The notes beneath the pieces are model-generated. The model was not told where the DNA came from. It saw only the letters and a program-made list of their open reading frames with translations, and searched no databases. Position numbers and translations under genes: made by a program. Shown in pieces: positions 33,601 through 45,600 of a DNA stretch of 64,000 nucleotides. How positions within the stretch are numbered: the stretch's first letter is position 1; each line of letters opens with the position of its first letter. The stretch comes from Crotophaga sulcirostris. Taxonomy: Eukaryota; Chordata; Aves; Cuculiformes; Crotophagidae. Where the stretch lies: positions 1 to 64,000 of the forward strand of contig VYZB01001147.1 in the NCBI GenBank assembly GCA_013397455.1, given 5' to 3'.

Positions 33601-36600
33601 AGCTCCACCTCCTTCTGGAAGGGAGGATACTGATGAGACCTCTCTGAGGGGTGAGCTGGAAGGATTTTGTACATTATCTTGGTAGACCATTTTTCTTGCA
33701 TTATTCCCCAGAGCAGGATTGCCTGGCAAGGAAATTCTCTGTTTGTCAGGAGACGGAGGCACTGAGCCAGGACCCTGGAGGTTCACCATCACTGGCATGT
33801 TACCACTCTGCTGCACCGGCAGGCGCTGAGCATCTGGATTCAGAGGCCCTCTGGGTGGGTGAACTCCCTGTGGAACGGGAAGCCTGACTGATTTGGGATC
33901 CTGCTGCATCATGAGCATCATCATCATCTGCTGCTGCTGCTGTGGTGTCTGTGCTGGTGCCTGGGCTTGCTGTGGCGGTGCCTGCGGCGGCGGCTGCTGC
34001 TGCGGCTGCTGCTGCGGCTGCTGCGTGTGGGGCATGAGTTGAGGTGGCATCTGCTGAAGTGGTCTCTGTTCCACTGGCTGAGATGGATAACCTGAGATGA
34101 CAGGATGAGATACTCTTTAAAACCATAGATGAGAGAAAGCAGAACTTCCAAAACAAGCAGCACCAGAGAGAAAATACAGCCAGGACGCCATTTATCTCAT
34201 GCGAGACATTAATGGAACAGGGTTTACAGATAAGGACAAATATTTTATTAATTCTTTTAAATATTTTTACTTAACGTAGGAATGACTTGCATGACATTTA
34301 ATTGGCAAGATCTCAGTGTATTGATTCGGGTACCAGCTGTTACTCCAGGTTTGTGCCACCTGAAAAGTCACTGAAGCTGTCCATGCCCTTGCTTTCACTT
34401 ACAAATGCAGAGTTGCACTTCTACTAATGAATGTTTCTTGAACAAACTTAAGCGTTGGACAAGCCCGTAGGGCATGGAATAACACACCTCCTGCAGGTCT
34501 GATGTTTTCTAGTGTACAGAGCAGAATCTGCCATGTGATACTGGGCCAAAAATGGTGCTAAGAACCACCTGTGGGGCTTATAATAGAAATTCCTTTGTGG
34601 ACTTTAGATTTAATCCTCCCTACATGCAAAGGATAATTCCAACTTCAACCTCTATTTCTTAATTCTAGAAGATCAGCTGTTGGTTAATGCTGGATTTTTA
34701 AGGCATGAGTCTGTGCTGCAGCTAGAAAGACAGAATTTTGTATCAGTTATGCTACTGGTGAGTAACTCTGCAGTATTCAAGACAATACCTGCAGGGTGAT
34801 ACATGAGAACATGGCCATCTCGTCATTTTCACCTGATACTTAAATAATGGTACCAATTAGTTACTAGGAGCAAAAAAAATCTTTGGACTTCAATATGCAA
34901 CAACACAAATAAAATAGAACTGTCACAAAGATCCATTAAAAGCTCCATTCCATACAGATAGTCCACAGAAAAATCCTATTACCTGGTGGCCTGCTGGCAA
35001 AATCTGGAAGTTTAGGGCCAGAATTATCTAAGCTCATTCCTTGTTCTCCAGACATTGATGACTGATCGCTCTCCTCCAGGCCAGATGGACGTGGCTCCGA
35101 AGAACTGGAAGAAAAATAATTGCAATTAAGATTCAGCCTTCATATCACTGTTTGACTTCTGTTTCCATAACTAAGTACTCAAGTAAGTAATTCCCAGCAC
35201 CAGCACCTGTGGTATAAAAGGACGAAGTGTAACAGAGCCCAGGTCTGCTGAGAGCCACTCCTGTGCCTTAAACAATACTGAAAAGGAAACAATTTGTTTC
35301 CTTCATTTCTACCTTGAACCTAAGTTTTATAGCAAAGAGAACGCCAATGGATATTCCAAATGATAAGATAAACCTATCTAACCTAAACAGGCAGGGACAC
35401 CTCCCACTGGATCAGGGGCTCCAAGCCCCATCCAACTGGGCCTGGAACACCTCCAGGGATGGGGCAGCCACCACTGCTCTGGGAAACCTAGGCCAGGGCC
35501 TCCCCACCCTCACAGCAAAACATTTCTTCCTAAGATCTCATCTCAATCTCCCCTCTTGCAGCTGAAAATTCCTCCCCCTCATCCTGTCCCTGCCCTCCCT
35601 GATCAAGAGCCCCTCCCCAGCTTTCCTGGAGCCCCTTTCAGCACTGGAGGCTGCTCTAAGGTCTCCCCACAGCCTTCTCTTCTCCAGGCTGAACAACCCC
35701 AACTCTCTCAGTCTGTCCTCCTACAGGAGGTGCTCCAGCCCTCGGATCATCTCCGTGGCCTCCTCTGGATTCGCTCCAACAGATCCCTGTCCTTCCTGTG
35801 CTGAGGACTCCAGAACCGAACACAGGGCTCCAGGTGGGGTCTCACCAGAGCAGAGGGGCAGAATCTCCTCCCTCCCCTGCTGGTCCCTCTGCTCTGGATG
35901 CAGCCCAGAACACGGTTTGGCTTTCTGGGCTGTGAGCACTCATTGCCAGCTCCTGTTGAGCCTCTCATCCCCCAGCACCAAGTTCTTCTCCAGGGGTATG
36001 TGATACTCCAGGAGACTCTCTTGGACAATTTAGAATTGTTCTGATTTAATGCCCAAAGCTTCCACTGAATGCAGACTTAGAAAAGACCAAGTTTCTACAT
36101 CAATATAGGTGGTCAGAGATGTGAGATAAAGAGGACGAAGAGCAGAAGACCTTAACTGCTTATCAGCTTCATGAATATAAGAAGGCTGTAGGGACATCTA
36201 TGTTATTAAAAGCTCTGAGTTAAAATTCAAGACATCAAAATAAGCCAACAAAGAGAGGCAGAATCACACAAAAATGCCCAGGACAAAAGTATTTTTTAGC
36301 AAAATAAGTATTTGAAGTATATAAAGGTGGAGAGATCAACCCTATTTAGTCTTCCTTGAGAGAAACAGTTCCTAACATCCATACAGCTCACACAAACAGA
36401 CTCAGGTTGCATGGATGTCCTAGGAACAACCTAACCACGTCCCTGAACTTCTGTGGATCAAAACTGGGGAAAACATAAACCAAGAAAGAAGAAATGGGGC
36501 AAACACAGAACTGTTTCAAGCACTGCTGAGTGGGCAAGTATTGCAGGGCAAGTATTTGGAATTAAATCTCTGCCTAATTCAGCACAGCACCAAGTTTTGT

Positions 36601-39600
36601 GATGCAGTTGTAGGCTTACATGCCAATAAATTTGATGAAAATTGGCAAGATGCATCCCCATGCCCCAGAAGCATTACATTAGAATTACAGAATTGAACAC
36701 AAACTCTGGCAGGAAACTCATTCAGAGAAGCAGCCTTCAATGTAGGTGCCAGCAACGTGAACTGGAATTAATGCCTACAACCGCCAATATAACCTTAAAT
36801 TTGTAATTTTGCCATTTATGATTTTTGTAATGGTGGGAGATGAAAAATGCTACAGTTAAGGATTAGACAAAAAGCTGATGCAGAGCATCACTGCACAAAG
36901 AGGTTTAACCTAGAAAACAAGCGTGGCGCAAAATGGATTCTTAGAAACCATCTCCTGCCAGATGGGTCTGGTGGGGGAAGCTGCACGAACCCTGCAAAAC
37001 AGACATGAGAAGAGCAGTTGCTGTAGGAAAGATTGCACTGTAATTGCTGGACGATTTAAACCAAACTCCGATTTTGAATAGAGCTGAAATTCACAGAGCA
37101 TATTTAGCAACCGCCACTCATCAAAAGAAGCCAAATTCTAAACCAAATAACAAGTCAGATAAGAAGCCTGTGTGAGAGGGACAAATGTTGCATCTTTTTT
37201 CTTTCCTATTGTTTTGGGCGTATAAAAAAATCCAGTTGTGCATTAGGTACAGTATGGATTGTCACAAGGGAACCCTTTGCTCCACCAGCTGCGTTCGGGT
37301 ATGAAATCCCTTCGCAGGGTGGATAGAGACCTCCAGAAGATTAAAAAAGGAAACTGCCAAGAAACCCAACTCCCAAAAGGGCTGTAGATGCTGAAATAAG
37401 GTGTGGAAAAATAGAATCACAATGCAAGCAGCACCAGCCCTGTCGACAGGGAACAACGCTCAGCAAGAACTTTTATAGAACCATAGAATCATAAGGTTTG
37501 GAAAAGACCTCTAAGATCATCCAGTCCAACTGACAGCCCAATCCCACTGTGCCTACGTGTTGCTAGAGAAAGGCACTCATCTTCCAAAGCCAAACGAGTT
37601 TCACTTCCCACGTATATGGGGGGTTGTCACCTCCAGACTGACAGGTAAAAGTGCTCTGAATCCTGCTGAGCTGCTCCCCACCTGCACACCCTTTGCACTC
37701 CACACCGGACACTGCAGATCCGAATGCCAGCAGTGATTTTACCTTATGTATTATCTCTGTTCTATCAGTACACGACGTTTATGGTCTGCACACAGGAGAA
37801 CACTCAACAACATGTATTTAATAGAATGAACTAACACATTTTATCTAGAGTCACATTCCACCTGTCTCCTCAGTTTACATCCCCTTACCTACGGCCTTCA
37901 GGTTCAGGGAACAGCCACCACCACTTTTCACAGCCTACTTTCCCAAAACGTCTTGGTTTTCATACCAATGCTGCGTTGCTCAACTAAGCAAACCCTTGGA
38001 ACTATTTTAGACCCAGTTGAATAAACTCTTTCAATAGCTCACTTATCCCACTCACATTCCGATACGGCTCAGTCCACAAACTATATTGCTAATGGTACTT
38101 TCATTACTGGATTATTAAAACTCAGCAAGAGTTCCTAAGGAAAAAAACCAATAATTTTTAGTGTTTTTATCAAATCAGCTGCATTTCCACACAAGGTTTG
38201 CCGTCCAGATTCCTAGAATTTCTGAGGAAGCATGGCAGAGAAGAAGCTGGGGTGACAAGCATCCTGTTCACTTCTGACACAAAAGCAAGGGACCCAAATC
38301 CGATTTAAAAGAATCAGCAATTCCAAGACAGGGAAACTCTGAGCTTGCCTACGGATGCTAAGGAAGCCGAGAGCAAACAAGGCAGGACAGTGTTACAGGC
38401 AGATTCATCACAGTCACCCTCCTTCTGCTGGAGAATAATCCCAAAACATTTATAACAGCTCCCTTCTTAATGCTCCTGCAAGGATAAAGTGATTAATACC
38501 CACAATGCCAATCCCTATCAGGTGCCCAAACCGCATTCTGCAGGAGGCAATGGCAAGAGAACACTCACAGAATGTTTCAGTGATAGAATAAGCACCAAGG
38601 GGTATTTCCTTTGTTAAGTACACTGAAATCTGATTAAAGCCTTAAAATTTAAGAGTGAGGGACTCTTTTGAGCTGTTATAGTTCAATGGGAAAGCCATAA
38701 TTTAGGGTTTATTATGAACACTTTTTAACACGCCAATAGTCCTGTGGGGCTGTGTATGCTAAAGGAGAGGTACCCATCTCTGTTTATTGATATCCCTGTG
38801 CTACACTGAAGCTGGGTGATCATCAGGAAGGTCAATGGCAATAAAACCCTAACAAGGTCTTTCTTTAATGATTCATGGATTTTCTTTTCAGAAGAGAGTG
38901 CCAGCTCGCCTGCTCCCTCTGAATTCTTTGGCATTTCCAGGGCAAGTCAGCTCCCTGAAGCAGTCATCACTATTATTTTATTGGAATCTATTTAGACTTG
39001 AATCATTATGTCCACAGAGCGCCAGATCTTTCCTACCTAGAAATACAAGGTCTTTGATTTGGGCAGGAAAACCCTTTCCATGAAAGATGACAAATAGTGA
39101 CACAAGGTTTGCACCTCTTGCTTTGCTGCACATGATCAGCAGCACCAACTGGTATCACACAAATTGATGTTGAGTACTGGTTACGCAGTGTCAATGTTTT
39201 TGATACAAAAAAAAAAAAAAGACACTGTTATTGTTTGAAAGACTTCGGGAGGGCTTTGAGTGTCAGGTGAACAACAAAAAGGAAAATCCTTGCTTGTTAC
39301 CTGAGACTCTCTGCAGGACCTAAGGTACTGAAAGCAGGAAGATGCACATTTCACCCTACTACTACTGTTCTCTACAACTGGAACACACAGCACTGCCTTG
39401 TGCAATGCACTGTTACAGCCTCCTCTTAGAATCATGGAATCATTAAGGGTGGAAAAGACCTCTCAGCTCATCCAGTCCAATCACCAGACCAACCCCACCA
39501 TGCCTGCTAAACCCTGTCCCCATGTGCCACGGCCACACGGTTTCTAAACCCTGCCAGGGATGGGGACTCCACCACTGCCCTGGGCAGCCGGTTCTAGTGC

Positions 39601-42600
39601 TTGACAAGCCTTTCCACAAAGTAATACTTTATAGAATCCTAAAATGGTTTGGGTCGGAAGGGACCTCAAAGCCCATCCAGTTCCAAACCTCCTACCATGG
39701 GCAGGGACACCTCCCACTGGATCAGGGGGCTCCAAGCCCCATCCAATCTGGCCTGGAACACCTCCAGGGATGGGGCAGCCACCACTGCTCTGGGCAACCT
39801 GGGCCAGGGCCTCACCTTTTCACAGGAAGAACTATTTCCTAATACCTAGTTTCAGTTCAGAACTAAAATATTCAAGAGAAAATAAATTCCATCTTCGTGA
39901 AGCAATCTCAACGTTGTGCAGAAAATGCAGGGCGGGGCTATGCACAGAGTAACCGAGGGAGAAAATAAAATATAAACAGTCACTTTGTACCTGAACGCCC
40001 TCCACTCTGCATGGAACTGGACATCTCTGGGAAGGGCAGCATAACCTTCAGGTTAAAGACTCAGAATGATTATTCAAAGGGGTGGGACTGGTGGGACACA
40101 GCCAGACAAGCAGCTTTGCGTCCCCGCTACCTTTCTGTGTGTTTAAGAATTTAACTCTGAAATTTGAATATTCCTGTGTTATCATTTTCTGCGCACAGTT
40201 TTTCCATTTTTTTTCTAAAGCAAACTGGAAACCATCCCCAGGAAGTTCCACCAGGGTTCCTGTCACTGCTCCTGCAGCTCACCTGCAGCATCCAAATAAT
40301 CCAATAGAGCCCATCTGCCTGTGCCACCTCCGCTGAGTACCAGCACAGCAGCACCATCCGACCCCCTGCACTGGTGTGAGCAGACTGTGAACAGCAAGAA
40401 GTTAGAGGATGGCCAGCCAAGAACACGCTGGCCAAAGAGGAACAGAGAGATTAAGCAACCTCACTGAACAGGCACATTCACTCATTATTTCTCAATATCA
40501 TCCATTCGCCTCTTCCCTCCCAAGAGCTGTGGGGTCTTCTTCCTTCCTAATCTCTCCTAAACCAGGAAGACCTGCACTGCTCGGGCTTGTTATCCTCATA
40601 TCCAGAAAGTATCAGATTCCTCCCATTAAATTCTAGATGCAGCTTCAGCTGAGAGAGAAGTCCAGCTCAATTCCTGGCAGAAATATCTCAGGATATGCAT
40701 ATAATTAAGAAAACAACCCAAAATCTCTACTGCACATTATACAGAAGTTTCCTGTTCTTCTGAAAGCACTTCCCAACCTTTGATCTTGGTTGTCAGACTG
40801 CTTTAAAAAGGCAGCCTCCTCTTCCAGGGGCTGTGGCACCATGTGCTGCATTCCACACCTCCTTGCCACATTCTACACTTCCTTCTACGCTCTCCCTTGG
40901 TCAAGGAGGATTGGGTTAGAGGTCATTTAGGCAAGCTGGACACCCACAAATCCATGGGCCCCAACAGGATGCATCTACGAGTGCTGGGGGAGCTGGCAGA
41001 TGTTATTGTTAAGCTACTCTCCATCACCTTTTAAAGGTCATGGAGAACAAAAGAGGTGCCCAAGGACTGCAGAAGAGCCAATGTCACTCCATTCTTCAAA
41101 AAGTGCAAGGAGGACCGAGGAAACTACAGGCCAGTTAGCCTCACCTTCATCCCTGGAAGGGTGATGGAACAGCTCATCCTGGAGGTCACCTCCAAGCACA
41201 TGGAGGAAAAGAAGGTTATTGGGAATGGTCAGCCAATTTCACCAAGGGGAAATCATACCTGACTAATCTGATAGCCTCCTATGATGGCATAACTGGCTGG
41301 GTATGTGAGGGGAGAGCAGTGGATGTTGTCTACCTCGAGTTCAGCAAGGCCTCTGACATAAGGTCCTCATAGGGAATCTTAGGAAGTATAGGCTGGATGA
41401 GTGGATAGTGAGGTGGATTGAGAACTGGCTGGCTGGCAGAGCTCAGAGGGTTGGGGTTGGTGCTGCAGAGCAGAGAGGGAAGCCTGTGGGCAGTGATGCT
41501 CCCCAGGGGTCAGTACGGGGCCCAGACTTGTTCAACGTTTTCATCAGTGACCTGGATGAGGGGACAGAACATACCCTCAGCACATTTGCTGATGACAAAA
41601 CTGGGAGGAGCGGCTGATCCCCTGGAAGGCTGTACTGCCATCCAGCGAGGCATGGACAGCTGGAGAGCTGGACAGGGAGGAACCTCATGAACTTCAGCTA
41701 TGGCAAGTGCAGAGTCCTGTGCCTGGGGAGGCACAATCAGCACCGGTTAGGGGCTGACTAGTGGGGAAGCAACTCTGTGGAGAAGCACCTGGGAGTGCTG
41801 GTGGACAAACTGATGATGAGACAGCAACATGCTCTTGTGGCCACAAAGGCCAAGGGTATCCTGGGGTGCATGGAGAAAAGTGTAGCCAGCAGGGCAAGGA
41901 AGGTTCTCCTCCCTCTCTGCTTTGCCCTAGATAGGCTGCATCTGGGGTCCTGTGTCCAGTTCTGGGCTCCCCAGCTCAGGAAAGACAAGAAACTACTGGA
42001 GAGAGTCCAGTGGAGGCCATGGAGATGATGAGGGGACTGGAGCATCTCTCTTATGAGGAAAGGCTGAGAGACTTGCGTCTGTTTAGCCTGGAGAGGAGAA
42101 GACTGAGAGGGGATCCCATCAGTGCTGACCAATATCTAAAAGGCAGGGGGCAGGAGGATGGGGCCAGGGTCTTCTCAACAGTGCCCAGTGACAGGACAAG
42201 GGGCAACAGACACAAAATGCAGCACGCAAAGTTCCACCTGAGCATGAGGAAAAACTTCTCTCCTGTGAGGATGATGGAGCACTGAACCAGCTGCCCAGGG
42301 AGGGTGTGGAGTCTCCTTCTCTGGAGAGATCAAAACCCACCTGGATGTGCTCCTGTGCAACTGCTGTAGCAGGGGAGTTGGACTGGGTGAGTTCCAGAGG
42401 GTCCTTCCAACCCCACCATGCTGGCATTCTGTGATTTACCCAGTAAATGTAAGGAATGGTGCTGTTATAATCGGTTTTATAACTGAGCTGGTATGTTTGT
42501 ATGTTATTTTTAATCTTGAACAAGCTTCCCCGTGGCAGAATTGCCAGTGGGAGATCATTTAAATATTAGAGAAACCGCTAGAATACAAAACAACACAGGT

Positions 42601-45600
42601 CCTTTCTCACCCCATACTGGCTGAAAAAATAGTGACAGGTTGCCTGCGGAGCTTCCCCACGCCCCTTATAAAAACAAGGTAATATTCAACCTACGTTGTT
42701 TGTTCTAGTTGTTGATTATTTTTCTTCTTCCTTGGAGGCTTCTTCTTCTTCGGTTTGTTGGCGTTCTGGTTATTTTGTTTGTTGTTCACACCAAAGTGTC
42801 CCGCCGATATATCACTTTGCAGAAGGTTAACCAAGAGCGGACTCGTGAGCGTAACATCTTTATTGACAGGAAAGCCAGGGTTCTGCCCGCAGGAAATTTG
42901 ATTCCCATTGGGCGTTCCACTAAACCCTGTATTGAAAGGCAGCCCATGGCCAGAGAAATGACTCCCTGAAGCATTGTTGTTTCCTTGCATTGCTTGCATA
43001 TGAGAAGGCACCATGTTTGGCTGCTGCACAGGGACATCAGGTAACATCTGTGTCATGCTCACATCATTATTTGTTGTGGTAGCAGTATCCCCAATTTGTT
43101 GATTTATGTGTGGACCAGGTCCAGCAGGTCTTAAAACTTGCCCTTGGATTCCCATAACCTGAGAAGGATTCCCATTCACGGGGCCTTGCTGTGCCATCAT
43201 CTGCCCTGTGAATTGCACCATGTTTCCTTGCATGTTTGGAGTTGGTCCTCTCATCAGTTGAGCTGGCCCCGTCAGAACACTGGACTGGTTTTGAGTACTG
43301 AAAGGCTGTTTATTTCCTTGCATCTGAGTGGTCATCATCTGCTCCATCATTGAGTTTTGCTGTAACATGACCTGGCCCTGAGGCCCCATCATCTGATTGT
43401 GTGTAGACATCATCTGTTGTCCCTGCTGGGGAATCATCTGCTTGGGAGGGGTCATCCTTTGGGGAGAAGGACCAAGATTTTGGTTTTGTGGTGTCACCAT
43501 CATTTGGCCTTGAGGCATGAGCTGAGTTCGAGACAGTATCATCTGGTTTTGAGGGTTCAGCGATCCCTGAGCCTGAATGTTTACCATCTGTCCTTGAGAG
43601 GACACAATCTGCTGATGCATTCCCATCAGCTGGGACTGTGGCCCTTGCTGAGGCTGTCCCTGGATGTTGCCCATGTTGACTTGTGGCACCCCACTGGCAC
43701 CAGCCTGCTGGTTGTTCATATTTCCGTGAAGCCCCATGAGATTGGTCTGCATCATATTTGATGGGCCGTGCGGTGCCTGCATCTGACTTTGAGGAGGTCC
43801 AGATCCTTGGCCACCTTAAAAAAAAACATCACCAGTAAGAAACTGGCAGAAGTGGTACAAGAGTTTTCACAACTTTTGATGCTGAGTAAGTAAGTATTCC
43901 AAACCCATTTTCTTCCCTTTTCCAGTGAACTAGAGTAGCTGACATATTTGCAGTACTGGAAGAACATCATACGTTACAAAATAAACACTTAGGTTGGTAC
44001 CTCCTGTGCACCCCACTATGGAAGATATAACAGAAATTTTGTTTCAGTCATTACCTGTACGTAAGTTTGGAAATCTTCCATAATATCACCTAACTTGACA
44101 GGATAATTCCTCACCAAAATAAGCTTCAAACCTCGAGGTTATTTTATAATGGGTTAAAATATAAACACACCTGGAACACTGATGAAATGACTTTACCAGG
44201 GTATCCATAACCCAGACAAACAACTAATAATAGAACCGTTATATGGAGATATTTGTGAACTGAAGATTTAATTTTTACAGGACTGACTGTAAGGACACTT
44301 CTAAAGCTTTCAAAAGAGCTAATAAATCATCTTTTCAAAGCAGAATCAGATTGTTTTGTTCTTCTACTTCTAAGACAAAAACACTTTACGTTTTTTTCTG
44401 GACAAGAAGTTCCTGTTGTGTTGTATCATTATTATTCTCACTTCCAGATGTCAGTGCTACTTCCATTCTATTTCTTAACAGATCCTTCTGGATCCCAGTA
44501 CCATAGTCATAGAATCATAGAATGGTTTGGGTTGGAAGGGACCTCACAGATCATCCAGTTCCAATCCCCCTTCCACGGGCAGGGACACCTCCCACTGGAT
44601 CAGAGTGCTCAAAGACCCCATTGAGTTGTTTGAAAAATATGAGCACAGCCTCCTGCTTTCCGCACCCCCATTTAGCACCACCCTTGCAGCCTCAGCCTGC
44701 CAGCTCATCATCATGATGAGAGCTTAACTGTTTGGTATCTGTGTTATACAAGTAAAGGCCTAAGTTTCTACACGTAAGAAAAAACCTGAGGAACACCACG
44801 TTCCCAACAGACCTGCGTGCTGCACGTTCTGGCTCGTCTGCAGCTGTGGCGCTCCGTTGTTCACCGGTGTTCCAGGAGCTGTGGAAGGCACCTGACCTTG
44901 CATGAAGTTCTGGTTAGCCTGGCCTGCAGGGAACCCTGGCGGGAGGCGCTTGGGCATTCCTGAACACAAGAATTCTCTTATTAGTAAGTATGGAAAACAG
45001 GAAGAAAAACGAAGAGAAACTGTACCTGGAGTATAACAGCAAGAACACCTTTGAGTCTGCACTGCCACCTCACAGGGTTAGGCAGAGAATGGGTTTTGCC
45101 AACATATGAAACCCACTGAAGACATTTATAGTTCTCATCTGTGCGACAATTCTGCCTAACAAGCTACAAGATGGCAAAAAGTCCATGTTTGACTTTTTAG
45201 AAATTAGAAATTAAAAGTAATATAGTTTGCTGTTTTCATCCTTACTGCATCCCAGCTCTACCTCCATGTACACAAACTCAACTTGCACTGTTGTTAGTGA
45301 TGAGCTCCTCTCCACACCAACTCTCTCCATTACACACCAAGCACGACCTCCTTTGTGTTGTTGCTGTGTGCACGCACACTCAGAATAACTTCCCCACCTA
45401 GAGTAGCTTAGAAACCTCAGGAGCTGGCGTGTCTAGAGTTTGGAATGGTTGCTCACCCACACTGACATCTCAAACCATCACCACTGCCCTAGGACAGAGC
45501 AGCAGCAGAAAGGGATTTCACAGAACCCATTGTTTTTTAACTCACTGTCAAACAGACGATGCCACAGAGGTACCACCAACCTTGTCCTTTATTTTCCTGA

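Larger units (their letters stand above)
35105..42694 (-). other. NCOA6: NCOA6 intron 7
   Basis: The largest intron within the coding region (7.6 kb). It holds five CR1 segments, including the tailed copy and the long RT-bearing copy. Confidence 0.85.

Noticed and set aside
33912..34024. CTG triplet tract as a pathogenic-type repeat expansion
   Set aside because: It is the normal Gln/Met coding tract of NCOA6 and is interrupted.
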